From the NCBI GenBank assembly GCA_028684915.1, contig JAQUEZ010000059.1:1-34338 (forward strand): DNA of 34,338 bases. The letters run 5' to 3'. Position numbers and translations under genes: made by a program. This DNA is from Desulfobulbus sp. Its GTDB lineage: Bacteria > Desulfobacterota > Desulfobulbia > Desulfobulbales > Desulfobulbaceae. This document shows positions 7,846-16,120 of this stretch, piece by piece. The notes under the pieces are model-generated. The model did no database searches. It was not told the DNA's origin and saw only the letters and a program-made list of their open reading frames with translations. Positions within the stretch are counted from its first letter, which is position 1. The number at the start of each line of letters is the position of its first letter.

Positions 7846-8631
7846 ATGTCTCAGTTCCAGGAAAAATCCATTGTCGTTGCCAACGAACACATATCGGAGC
7901 AGTATTTCCGACTTGTTCTTCGAGCTCCTCGTATCGCCGCTCAGGCGCGTCCAGGACAATTTGTCATGGCTGCCTGCGGATCCACCCTTGATCCGCTGCT
8001 CCGGCGCCCCTTTTCCATTCATCGCTGTCCTGGCGATGACACCGTGCATCTTCTGATAAAAAAAGTTGGCAAAGGAACACACCTGTTGGCCGATTGTGCG
8101 GCAGGAGAAACGGTCGACCTCCTTGGTCCTCTCGGAAAAGGGTTTCAATTTCAGCCTGAGCTCGCCAGCGCCCTGGTGGGTGGTGGGGTGGGGATTGCAC
8201 CGCTGCTTTTTTTAGTTGAAGATGCGCATCGCCGCTATCCTGAGCATGCACCGATCCATGTTTTCCTTGGTGCACAAACGGGGGATGATGTCCATCAACT
8301 CGGTGCTGAATTTGAGCAACTGGGATGTACGGTGAGCATCGCCACTGATGACGGTTCGCTTGGTGTGCATGGTTTGGTGACCGCGCCTCTGGCTGAGCAC
8401 ATATCCACGATGCATAAAGCGTACGTCTGTGGCCCCATGCCGATGATGGCTGCTGCGGCCGAGCTTTGTGCAACCGCCTCCATCCCCTGTGAGGTCTCGC
8501 TCGAATCGCACATGGCCTGCGGTCTTGGCGCTTGCCTTGGTTGTACGGTCCATGGCGCAGATGGCCATTATCGGCATGTCTGCAAGCATGGTCCGGTACT
8601 ACCGGCAGAGGAGGTTGCATGGATACGCTGA
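7846..8631 (+). CDS. pyrK: PyrK, electron-transfer subunit of dihydroorotate dehydrogenase B
   Basis: A 261-residue ferredoxin-reductase-like protein. RRPFSIH (residues 53-59) is the FAD-binding motif. GGGVGIAPL (112-120) begins the NAD-binding half, and CGPMPMM (195-201) closes it. The C-terminal [2Fe-2S] ligands are C225, C230, C233 and C246. It passes electrons from dihydroorotate oxidation in PyrD to NAD+, the route used by many anaerobes instead of a quinone-linked enzyme. Its end overlaps pyrD by 13 bases. It is the first gene of the pyrKD-aroDEA group. No good ribosome binding site is seen before ATG 7846, but the N terminus fits the family. Confidence 0.93.
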   Translation: MSQFQEKSIVVANEHISEQYFRLVLRAPRIAAQARPGQFVMAACGSTLDPLLRRPFSIHRCPGDDTVHLLIKKVGKGTHLLADCAAGETVDLLGPLGKGFQFQPELASALVGGGVGIAPLLFLVEDAHRRYPEHAPIHVFLGAQTGDDVHQLGAEFEQLGCTVSIATDDGSLGVHGLVTAPLAEHISTMHKAYVCGPMPMMAAAAELCATASIPCEVSLESHMACGLGACLGCTVHGADGHYRHVCKHGPVLPAEEVAWIR

Positions 8632-9554
8632 ACGCCATTCCCGATCTCTCGGTCAAAATTGGCAGCCTCTCTCTGGCTAATCCAGTGATGACCGCCTCCG
8701 GGACCTTTGGTTACGCCAGCGAATTTGCCGATCTCGTACAGCTTGATCGTCTCGGGGCGGTGGCGGTCAAAGGGATTTCCCTTGAGCCACGTCCGGGAAA
8801 CCCTCCACCACGGGTGGTTGAAACCGCCAGCGGCATGCTCAATGCGATTGGCCTTGAGAATGTTGGCGTTGATCGGTTTATTGCTGAAAAGATGCCCTTT
8901 CTCCGCAAATGTGCCTGTCGAGTGATCGTCAATATTCTTGGGGATTCCATCGAAGAGTATGCCCGGTTGGCTGGAAAACTTACCGGGGTTGTCGGCATTG
9001 ATGCCCTTGAAATCAACATCTCCTGTCCCAATGTCAAGAAAGGCGGCGTTGCTTTTGGTACAGTTCCGGAGATGGCTGCGGCAGTCACCCAGGCGGTCAA
9101 ACAGGCCACGGATTTACCGATTATAGTCAAGCTCTCCCCCAATGTCAGCGATATTGTCGCCATGGCCAAGGCTGTTGCCGAGGGTGGGGCAGATGCCCTT
9201 TCCCTGATCAACACCCTGATCGGTATGGCTATTGACGTGCGTACTCGCCGACCGAAACTGGCCAACATTATTGGCGGACTCTCGGGACCGGCCGTAAAAC
9301 CGGTGGCACTGCGCATGGTCTGGCAGGTGGCCAATGCGGTTTCTATCCCGGTGATAGGCATCGGTGGCGTCGGGACCGCAGAGGATGCGATCGAGTTTCT
9401 CATCGCCGGGGCCACCGCAGTCCAGGTCGGAACCGCCAACTTCTACAATCCGGCAGCGACTGAACAAATCATTGACGGTATTAACGACTACCTCATTCAG
9501 CAGGGCGAAAGCTCGGTGCAGTCCATCATCGGTAGTCTTCGATTGGGGGATTGA
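8619..9554 (+). CDS. pyrD: PyrD, dihydroorotate dehydrogenase catalytic subunit (class 1B)
   Basis: A 311-residue FMN enzyme with a TIM-barrel fold that oxidises dihydroorotate to orotate in pyrimidine synthesis. NISCPN holds the catalytic cysteine (C136), which marks class 1 rather than the serine of class 2. NPVMTASGTFGY near the start and GIGGVGTAEDA...GATAVQVGTA near the end form the FMN and phosphate sites. The start is ATG 8619, inside the end of pyrK and preceded by GAGGAGG, rather than further upstream in the same frame. It acts with PyrK as an NAD-dependent heterotetramer. Confidence 0.95.
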   Translation: MDTLNAIPDLSVKIGSLSLANPVMTASGTFGYASEFADLVQLDRLGAVAVKGISLEPRPGNPPPRVVETASGMLNAIGLENVGVDRFIAEKMPFLRKCACRVIVNILGDSIEEYARLAGKLTGVVGIDALEINISCPNVKKGGVAFGTVPEMAAAVTQAVKQATDLPIIVKLSPNVSDIVAMAKAVAEGGADALSLINTLIGMAIDVRTRRPKLANIIGGLSGPAVKPVALRMVWQVANAVSIPVIGIGGVGTAEDAIEFLIAGATAVQVGTANFYNPAATEQIIDGINDYLIQQGESSVQSIIGSLRLGD

Positions 9555-9558
9555 GCCG

Positions 9559-10254
9559 ATGAGTCGAGGACTGATCTGTGTTTCCATTGCCGTAAAAGAC
9601 GAGGCCACCGTTCAGGCAGCGGTTGCACCGGTGCTGCCGCTTATTGATGTGATCGAAATTCGCTTGGATTGTATGGAGGACTCCCACGTCGCTGGGTTTA
9701 TCGCCAGCTCGGTGAAACCTGTACTTGTGACCAATCGCCCTCATTGGGAAGGAGGCCAGTGTCAGCATTCCGAGCAGGAGAGGGCAGATCTTCTCTGTCG
9801 GGCTCTGCAATGGGGAGCCAGCTATGTGGATATTGAACTGCTCGCCGCTCCTGAAATCAGGACGCAGATTCTTGCGCAGGCAGCTAGCGTTGGGGCAAAG
9901 GTTATCGTCTCTTCCCACGACTTTCAGGCCACGCCCAGCCGGGTAATTCTTGAAGACCGTTTTGCCCAGATGATGGCCACCGGAGCGGATATTGCCAAAA
10001 TTGTGGTCACCGCGCATACTCCTGCAGACAGCTTGCGCATCCTTTCCCTGCAGGAGAAGGCCATGGTTGCAAATTTTCCCTTAAGTGGGTTTGCCATGGG
10101 AGGAGCAGGTGCTATCAGTCGTTTGGCTACGCTTTACCTGGGAGGATTTATGACCTATGCCGCCCTGTCGCCAGAAGAGGCTACTGCCCCAGGCCAACTG
10201 AGTGTTCAGGAATTACATGCCATGTTGCCCATTCTGGAGAGAACCTATGATTGA
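9559..10254 (+). CDS. aroD: AroD, type I 3-dehydroquinate dehydratase
   Basis: A 231-residue protein of the type I (Schiff-base) dehydroquinase family, third step of the shikimate pathway. EIRLDCM is the conserved substrate-pocket strand, VIVSSHDF holds the catalytic histidine (H120), and DIAKIVVTA holds the Schiff-base lysine (K147). The start ATG 9559 is four bases after the pyrD stop, with a GGGGG just upstream; the open frame continues further upstream inside pyrD but without homology. It overlaps aroE by 8 bases. Confidence 0.93.
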   Translation: MSRGLICVSIAVKDEATVQAAVAPVLPLIDVIEIRLDCMEDSHVAGFIASSVKPVLVTNRPHWEGGQCQHSEQERADLLCRALQWGASYVDIELLAAPEIRTQILAQAASVGAKVIVSSHDFQATPSRVILEDRFAQMMATGADIAKIVVTAHTPADSLRILSLQEKAMVANFPLSGFAMGGAGAISRLATLYLGGFMTYAALSPEEATAPGQLSVQELHAMLPILERTYD

Positions 10255-11083
10255 CGGGCAGACCCAACTCTTTGGCATCATCGGCCAGCCAGTGACCCAT
10301 TCGATGAGTCCGGCCATGCACAATGCCGCCTTTGCCGAGCTTGGGATCAACGGAGTTTATATCCCCATGCAGCCCGATAACCTGGAACAGGGTTTTCATG
10401 GGTTGAAGACCCTCGGTTTTATCGGTGTTTCGGTCACCGTGCCCTTTAAGGTAGATATCATGGCCTACCTGGATCACATCGATCCGGTAGCGAGAAAGAT
10501 CGGAGCAGTCAATACCCTGCTCTTTGATCGCAGCAACCCGGATAAGGTTCTCTGCAAAGGCTACAATACCGATTGGCTGGGGTCAAACCTGGCTCTGGCC
10601 GATGAAATGACCCTGAAGGGAAGTACCATCCTTATTGTCGGTGCAGGTGGTGCAGCCCGGGCCGTGGGCTTTGGCCTGATAGAGGCCGGTGTCAAGGTGG
10701 TCATCACTAACCGTACCGAATCCAAGGGGCAAGATTTGGCCAATCTTCTGGGATGCAGCTTTGTACCAACGAGCAACCTTTCTTCTCTTGCGGCCGATGC
10801 CCTGATTAATACCACCTCGGTGGGTATGCATCCCCATGCCGGGGGTATTCCTCTCCAGGCAGATTTGCTCGACCGTTTTCCCGTGGTCATGGATATCGTC
10901 TACGCGCCATTGCAAACGCGGCTACTCCGCGAGGCTGCCTCGCGTGGCTGTCGGACCATCGACGGCCTGAAGATGCTCCAGTATCAGGGGGCGGCCCAGT
11001 TCACCCTCTGGACCAATCAGCCTGCACCCAATGCCACCATGCGAGATGCCCTGTTGCAAGAGCTGCAGGCGCGTTCTTCTTAA
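10247..11083 (+). CDS. aroE: AroE, shikimate dehydrogenase (NADP+)
   Basis: A 278-residue enzyme reducing 3-dehydroshikimate to shikimate. Shikimate-binding SMSPAMHN (residues 19-26), catalytic K68 in VTVPFK and catalytic D109 in YNTDW are present. The Rossmann glycine loop GAGGAARA (132-139) and the NRT at the end of the next strand indicate NADP preference. GLKMLQYQGAAQF is the usual C-terminal substrate helix. ATG 10247 overlaps the aroD stop (ATGATTGA), so translation is coupled. Length is normal. Confidence 0.94.
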   Translation: MIDGQTQLFGIIGQPVTHSMSPAMHNAAFAELGINGVYIPMQPDNLEQGFHGLKTLGFIGVSVTVPFKVDIMAYLDHIDPVARKIGAVNTLLFDRSNPDKVLCKGYNTDWLGSNLALADEMTLKGSTILIVGAGGAARAVGFGLIEAGVKVVITNRTESKGQDLANLLGCSFVPTSNLSSLAADALINTTSVGMHPHAGGIPLQADLLDRFPVVMDIVYAPLQTRLLREAASRGCRTIDGLKMLQYQGAAQFTLWTNQPAPNATMRDALLQELQARSS

Positions 11084-11108
11084 CCGTTTAGCTCATACCT
11101 CATCCATT

Positions 11109-12386
11109 ATGATTACCATCACCCCTGTTGCCGCCATTGACGCTGTTGTCACCGTTCCCGGATCCAAAAGTCTCACCCAGCGGGCACTGATCGCTGCTGC
11201 CCTTGCTCAGGGCCCCTCCCAATTAATCGGCCCTCTGGCCAGTGAAGATACCCACTATACCATGGAAGCCCTGCGTGCCATGGGTGTGGCATGCGACGAC
11301 ACCGACCAGCGATGCTGGCGGGTTGAAGGCAAGGGTGGTTTGATCCAAGAGTCGCCTCAGGATATCTTTCTTGGCAACAATGGCACAGCCACCCGCTTCT
11401 TGACCTCGGTGGCTGCCTTGGGGCAGGGCCAATTTCATATCACCGGTTCTGAACGCATGGCCCAGCGTCCCATCTTTCCCTTGATGGAGGCGTTGCAGGG
11501 TTGGCAGGTCGAAATTACCAGCGACGCGGGCACCGGATGTCCGCCTTTGACCATTCTGGCCAAGGGACTTGCTGGCGGTAAGACCGTTTTGCCAGAGGGC
11601 AAATCCAGCCAGTATCTCTCCTCCTTGCTGCTGGTTGCCCCGTATGCAGCTGCACCTGCAGAACTTGAGGTGCAGGGCGAGATTCTTTCCAAACCCTATG
11701 TGGAGATGACCCTGGCAGTGATGGCGGATTTCGGTATTCGCGTGGAGGCTGCACCGGGACTCAATTATTTCCGCATCCCCCAGGGGCAGTATCAGGGTCG
11801 CACTTACCAGGTTGAAGGCGATGCCTCTGGCGCCTCTTATTTTTGGGGTGCCGCTGCAGTGACCGCGGGCCGGGTAACCGTGGCCAACGTCCCGGTGCCC
11901 TCTCTGCAGGGCGATGCCAAACTGCTCCCCTACCTAGCACGTATGGGCTGCAAGATCGAGCAGGCCCCGGAGGGAATCACGGTCATCGGCTCGCAGCAAC
12001 TGGAAGGCATAGAAGTTGACATGGGGGATATGCCTGATGTAGCCCCGACCTTGGCGGTGGTCGCCGCCTTTGCCGAGGGTGCAACCGTGATCAATAATAT
12101 CGCCCATCTGCGGATCAAGGAATGCGACCGGGTCTCTGCGGTGGTGACCGAGCTCCGCAAAATGGGGGCCGAGGTCGAAGAAGAACATGATCGAATGATC
12201 ATTCACGGCAAGGCCGGGGGCAGCAACCTGCACGGTGCCTGCATCGAAACCTATAACGATCATCGCATGGCCATGTGTTTTGCAATGGCTGGGCTGCGAA
12301 TTCCCGGTATTGCGATTACCGGCGAAGACTGTGTGGTCAAATCCTTCCCCGATTTCTGGGAACGTTTTGGCCGTTTAGCAGGATGA
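11109..12386 (+). CDS. aroA: AroA, 3-phosphoshikimate 1-carboxyvinyltransferase (EPSP synthase)
   Basis: A 425-residue enzyme joining shikimate-3-phosphate with phosphoenolpyruvate. PGSKSLTQRA near the N terminus carries the substrate-binding lysine (K20). FLGNNGTATRFL (residues 87-98) is the PEP-site loop; where E. coli EPSP synthase has Pro101, this protein has Phe97. Further conserved parts are KSSQYLSSLL, GDASGASYFW, DMPDVAPTLAV, RIKECDR and YNDHRMAM. The start ATG 11109 fits the usual short N terminus. It is the last gene of the pyrKD-aroDEA run, 25 bases after aroE. Confidence 0.95.
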   Translation: MITITPVAAIDAVVTVPGSKSLTQRALIAAALAQGPSQLIGPLASEDTHYTMEALRAMGVACDDTDQRCWRVEGKGGLIQESPQDIFLGNNGTATRFLTSVAALGQGQFHITGSERMAQRPIFPLMEALQGWQVEITSDAGTGCPPLTILAKGLAGGKTVLPEGKSSQYLSSLLLVAPYAAAPAELEVQGEILSKPYVEMTLAVMADFGIRVEAAPGLNYFRIPQGQYQGRTYQVEGDASGASYFWGAAAVTAGRVTVANVPVPSLQGDAKLLPYLARMGCKIEQAPEGITVIGSQQLEGIEVDMGDMPDVAPTLAVVAAFAEGATVINNIAHLRIKECDRVSAVVTELRKMGAEVEEEHDRMIIHGKAGGSNLHGACIETYNDHRMAMCFAMAGLRIPGIAITGEDCVVKSFPDFWERFGRLAG

Positions 12387-12456
12387 TCGCTGCCAACAGG
12401 AAGAGTCGGACACCGTAGAGGGCGGTGTCTCAAGCATAACACAAGGGGAGAGAAGG

Positions 12457-13368
12457 ATGTTCAGCAGGAAAAAATGGGTCGGCGTGGCTGCCGGTATCTT
12501 GGCGATGTCTGCAGCGGTTTGTTCCAACGGTTGGGGGGCGACCGGAGGCTCGCATTACCAGTATGGGGTGGAAGGTGTTCTGGGGGCGACAGCACCGCCT
12601 CCGGGCTGGCATTATCGCATGTATAACCTTTGGTACAACCCCGATATGTATAACGATAGCCCCATACCTGGTGCTCATTTCGGGCTTGATACTTTTGCCT
12701 CCGTGCAGCGTATAATTCATGTTACCAATGTGAAAATCTTGGGTGCCGATTATCTTTATGATGTTTTAATCCCTTTTGTTGATACGGATTTCACCTTGGG
12801 CCCGATTTCCGACAGCCACTCCTTTTCTCTTGGGGATGTCACTGTGGAGCCTTTTGTCCTCGGCTGGCACCAGTCCCGTTGGGACGCCACGGTTGGTTTG
12901 GGTGTGGTTATGCCCACTGGTCATTTTAAGGGCGATGAACCCGCCTCGCCCGGATTAGGGTACTGGTCCGGTCTTATCACCGTGGGTGCGAGTTACTACT
13001 TTGATGAGCAAAAAACCTGGTCCGCCAGTGTCCTCACCCGCACTCTGATCAACGGTGAACAGGACGATACCGATATCACGCCCGGCTCGGAATTTGTGGT
13101 CGAATGGGGCGTCGGTAAGGAGTTTCGGCCCAACAACTGGATGATCCGCCCCGGTATTACCGGCGCCTCCTACTGGCAGATCTCTGACGACAGTAGTGAG
13201 AGCCTCTCTGCCGACCAACACAAAGAAGCTCACGCCATCGGTGCTGAGGTCAATTTTTTCTATCTGCCGATGCTGTTTCAGGTCAATCTTCGCTACCTGC
13301 AGGAATACGGAGTGGAGAATGGTCCCGAGGATAGCCGTTTTATCGCGACTCTGACTAAATCATTCTAA
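12457..13368 (+). CDS. Outer-membrane SphA/MetA-pathway-like beta-barrel protein
   Basis: A 303-residue exported protein. It has an N-terminal signal peptide (MFSRKKWVGVAAGILAMSAA, cleavage probably after the Ala near residue 28). The rest is a series of alternating amphipathic strands ending in an aromatic residue (LTKSF), the mark of an outer-membrane beta-barrel. Openings such as YQYGVEGVLGATAPPPGWHY and blocks such as ADYLYDVLIPFVDTDF and WDATVGLGVVMPTGHF match proteins annotated as SphA family or phenol-degradation MetA-like, possible porins for hydrophobic compounds. The substrate is unknown. A strong AGGGGAGAGAAGG precedes ATG 12457. It has its own terminator and is probably a separate unit. 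Confidence 0.75.
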   Translation: MFSRKKWVGVAAGILAMSAAVCSNGWGATGGSHYQYGVEGVLGATAPPPGWHYRMYNLWYNPDMYNDSPIPGAHFGLDTFASVQRIIHVTNVKILGADYLYDVLIPFVDTDFTLGPISDSHSFSLGDVTVEPFVLGWHQSRWDATVGLGVVMPTGHFKGDEPASPGLGYWSGLITVGASYYFDEQKTWSASVLTRTLINGEQDDTDITPGSEFVVEWGVGKEFRPNNWMIRPGITGASYWQISDDSSESLSADQHKEAHAIGAEVNFFYLPMLFQVNLRYLQEYGVENGPEDSRFIATLTKSF

Positions 13369-13382
13369 AAAATGGATTGATC

Positions 13383-13420
13383 GGCCGACTTCTTCTTGTG
13401 GGGAGAAGTCGGCCTTTTTT
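13383..13420 (+). terminator. Rho-independent terminator after the SphA-like gene
   Basis: GGCCGACTTCT pairs perfectly with AGAAGTCGGCC (11 bp) around a short loop and is followed by TTTTTT. It lies 14 bases after the stop codon and ends the SphA-like transcript before acnB. Confidence 0.92.
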
Positions 13421-13450
13421 ATTGGCCCTGTGCACAAGAGAGGAATGCCT

Positions 13451-15922
13451 ATGCTGGAAAAGTACCGCAAAGACGCTGAAGAAAGAAATCGCTTTGGCGT
13501 ACCGCCGCTGCCTCTGACAGCTAATCAGACCAGGACGCTCACGGATTTGTTGACCCAGGGCAACAGTGAACAGGAGGCGTTGCTGGACCTGCTGACGGAC
13601 CGGGTGGAGCCGGGGGTGAGCAAGTCGGCAAAGGTGAAGGCCGCCTGGCTGGAGCAGGTCGCGGTGGGCGATATCGAGGTGCAGGGATGTACCCCGGAGG
13701 CTGCGGTTGCCATGCTCTCTCAGATGGGCGGCGGGTACAACGTGGCAGTTCTGATCCGTCTCATGCCGCTTCCTGCCCTTGCCCAGAATGCAGCAGAAGC
13801 CCTGAAGGGACTCACCAAGGTTTACGAGGCCTTTGATCAGGTGGTGGCGCTTGCCAAGACGAATCCCTCTGCTCAGGAGGTGCTGGAGTCCTGGGCTGCG
13901 GCTGAGTGGTTCACCAAGAGCCCAGAGCTGCCGGAACAGATCGTTTTTACCGCCTACAAGGTGGAAGGAGAGATCAACACCGATGATTTTTCCCCCGGCA
14001 ACCAGGCCCAGTCTCGGGCCGATATTCCTCTACATGCCACCTATTTTGGTAAAACCCGTTTCCCGGAAGGCCTCAAGACGATCAGCGAGTTCCGCGCCAA
14101 GGGAGAGACTGTGCCCTTTATCGGCGATGTGGTCGGCACCGGTTCTTCGCGTAAGTCGGCCATCAATTCGGTAAGCTGGCTGCTTGGTGAAGATATCCCC
14201 CATGTGCCCAACAAACGGCGTGGCGGGTTGGTGTTGGGTGGCACTATTGCCCCGATTTTTTATGCGACCGCCCGTGATGCAGGGGTCTTGGCCATTGAGG
14301 GCGATGTTGCCTCCATCAACACGGGAGACCGGCTAACCCTTGATCTCAAACAGTGGAGCTTGCATGACGGGCAAGGCAAGGTCATTGCCCTGAAACCAGC
14401 TCCCCTGACCTTACTGGATGAATACCGTGCCGGTGGTCGCCTGAACCTGATCATCGGCCGCAAGCTCACCCGTTGGGCCTGCGATACCCTGGGCAAACCT
14501 TTTCCCGCAATTTTTAAGGAAGTCGTAAATCCCAGCCCCAAGGCCAATCAGGCCTATACCCTGGCGCAGAAGATGGTGGGGCGGGCCTGCGGTCTGGACG
14601 GGGTGTTGCCGGCCGAGGTCTGTGAACCGCGGATGAGCACGGTCGGCTCCCAGGATACCACCGGGCCGATGACCATGCAGGAGATTGCCGAGTTGGCCTG
14701 TTTGCGGTTCAAGGCCGATTTGTTCATGCAGTCCTTCTGTCATACTGCAGCCTACCCCAAGGCCTCGGATCTGGGGCGCTGGCAGACCATGACCGAGACC
14801 ACCACCGATTGCGGCGGGGTCGCCCTCAAGCCCGGCGACGGGGTGATTCACTCCTGGCTCAATAAGATGCTGGTACCAGATACGGTGGGCACCGGCGGCG
14901 ATTCCCACACCCGTTTCCCGCTGGGGATTTCCTTTCCTGCCGGTTCGGGGTTGGTGGCTTTTGCCGGGGCGCTTGGCTTTATGCCCCTGGAGATGCCTGA
15001 GTCGGTGCTAGTGCGCTTTCACGGCAAGCGTCACCCTGGCATTACCGTGCGTGACATGGTGAATGCCATCCCTTACGTCGCCATCAAAGAGGGATTGCTC
15101 ACTGTGGCCAAGAAGGGCAAGAAGAATGTCTTTGCCGGCACCATCCTTGAGATTGAAGGCGTGGATGATCTGCGGGTGGAGGAGGCCTTTGAATTAAGTG
15201 ATGCCTCGGCTGAGCGCAGCGCCGCTGCTTGTACGCTTAAGCTATCCTTGCAAGCGGTGATTGCCAATGTGCAGAACAATCTGGCGCTCTTAGAGGAATT
15301 GATCGCTGGTGGTTATCAGGATCGGGACGCCCTGGAGCGGCGAGTAACGGCCCTGAAGGAGTGGCTTGCTCGTCCGAGTCTGCTTACAGCTGATAAGGGG
15401 GCGGTGTATAAGGCAGTGATCGATATTGATCTGGCCACAATCACCGAGCCGCTTTTGGCCTGTCCCAACGATCCCGATGATGTCCGCCCCTTGAGCGAGG
15501 TGGCGGGCACGGTTATTGACGAGGCCTTTATCGGCTCCTGCATGACCCACCTCTCGCACCTGCAGGCGGCAGCAAAACTGCTCCGCGACGAGCCGTATGC
15601 TGTCAGCCGATTGTGGATGGCTCCATCGACCCGGATGGATCGGGATGCGATCCAGAAAGAGGGCGGCCTGAGCGTCTTTGCCCAGGTGGGCGGACGGGTT
15701 GAAATTCCCGGCTGCAGCCTCTGCATGGGCAACCAGGCACGGGTGCGGCCAGGAGTCACGGTGATGTCTACCTCCACTCGCAACTTCGATAATCGCCTGG
15801 GGGATGGCGCCAAGGTCTTTCTCGGCTCCACCGAGTTGACCGCCATCACCGCGCTTCTGGGCAAGCTACCGAGCGTGGAAGAATATTTCGCTTTTTTACA
15901 GCGGAAGGAAAGCGTTGCCTAA
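13451..15922 (+). CDS. acnB: Aconitate hydratase B (AcnB)
   Basis: An 823-residue AcnB-type aconitase interconverting citrate and isocitrate. It has the AcnB order: an N-terminal HEAT-like domain (MLEKYRKDAEER...), then the swivel domain (NTDDFSPGNQAQSR, GTGSSRKSAINS), then the cluster-binding core. Cluster ligands are the cysteine in GSCMTH and the two in GCSLCMGNQ. FCHTAAYPK and GTGGDSHTRFP are active-site signatures. ATG 13451 matches the family N terminus and lies behind AGAGAGGA; an in-frame ATG two codons earlier and a GTG at 13430 are less likely. With the citrate synthase further on, it serves the first steps of the citric acid cycle. It is slightly shorter than the E. coli protein. 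Confidence 0.96.
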   Translation: MLEKYRKDAEERNRFGVPPLPLTANQTRTLTDLLTQGNSEQEALLDLLTDRVEPGVSKSAKVKAAWLEQVAVGDIEVQGCTPEAAVAMLSQMGGGYNVAVLIRLMPLPALAQNAAEALKGLTKVYEAFDQVVALAKTNPSAQEVLESWAAAEWFTKSPELPEQIVFTAYKVEGEINTDDFSPGNQAQSRADIPLHATYFGKTRFPEGLKTISEFRAKGETVPFIGDVVGTGSSRKSAINSVSWLLGEDIPHVPNKRRGGLVLGGTIAPIFYATARDAGVLAIEGDVASINTGDRLTLDLKQWSLHDGQGKVIALKPAPLTLLDEYRAGGRLNLIIGRKLTRWACDTLGKPFPAIFKEVVNPSPKANQAYTLAQKMVGRACGLDGVLPAEVCEPRMSTVGSQDTTGPMTMQEIAELACLRFKADLFMQSFCHTAAYPKASDLGRWQTMTETTTDCGGVALKPGDGVIHSWLNKMLVPDTVGTGGDSHTRFPLGISFPAGSGLVAFAGALGFMPLEMPESVLVRFHGKRHPGITVRDMVNAIPYVAIKEGLLTVAKKGKKNVFAGTILEIEGVDDLRVEEAFELSDASAERSAAACTLKLSLQAVIANVQNNLALLEELIAGGYQDRDALERRVTALKEWLARPSLLTADKGAVYKAVIDIDLATITEPLLACPNDPDDVRPLSEVAGTVIDEAFIGSCMTHLSHLQAAAKLLRDEPYAVSRLWMAPSTRMDRDAIQKEGGLSVFAQVGGRVEIPGCSLCMGNQARVRPGVTVMSTSTRNFDNRLGDGAKVFLGSTELTAITALLGKLPSVEEYFAFLQRKESVA

Positions 15923-16040
15923 CCCAGATTTAACAATGTAGTGCCATGTGCGTATAACTGTCCTATTTTACAGTGTTAAAAATCACGCCAGAATTTGAAA
16001 GTGCAGTGCCATAATTTTTTTATTGCTTTTGAATCAATAT

Positions 16041-16061
16041 GTTAAGCACTTAACGTGTTAA
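16041..16061. repeat. Overlapping palindromes in the acnB 3' intergenic region
   Basis: GTTAAGCACTTAAC (16041-16054, 6-bp arms) and TTAACGTGTTAA (16050-16061, 5-bp arms) share one arm, making an array of GTTAA/TTAAC units. An AGTGCCAT 8-mer also occurs twice nearby, around 15950 and 16003. The region lies between two convergent genes, so a classic operator role is not obvious; a processing site, a small RNA or a remnant are alternatives. Otherwise 15923-16088 shows nothing coding. Confidence 0.3.
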
Positions 16062-16088
16062 ACTTGGCCTAAGCAGGCAGAGATAATA

Positions 16089-16113
16089 TCCGGAAGCGAG
16101 AATTGCTTCCGGA
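16089..16113 (-). terminator. Hairpin between convergent acnB and the prkA-like operon
   Basis: TCCGGAAGC (16089-16097) pairs perfectly with GCTTCCGGA (16105-16113) across a 7-base loop. It is 8 bases past the stop of the minus-strand operon, which suggests that it ends that transcript. The following bases on the minus strand are only moderately T-rich (ATATTATCT), so it is a weak-tract terminator or may serve both strands. Confidence 0.55.
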
Positions 16114-16120
16114 CGTTGTA

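Noticed and set aside
12406..12430. GACACC/GGTGTC hairpin between aroA and the SphA-like gene as terminator
   Set aside because: Only 6 bp and no T tract follows, so termination is not supported, although a leader hairpin is possible.
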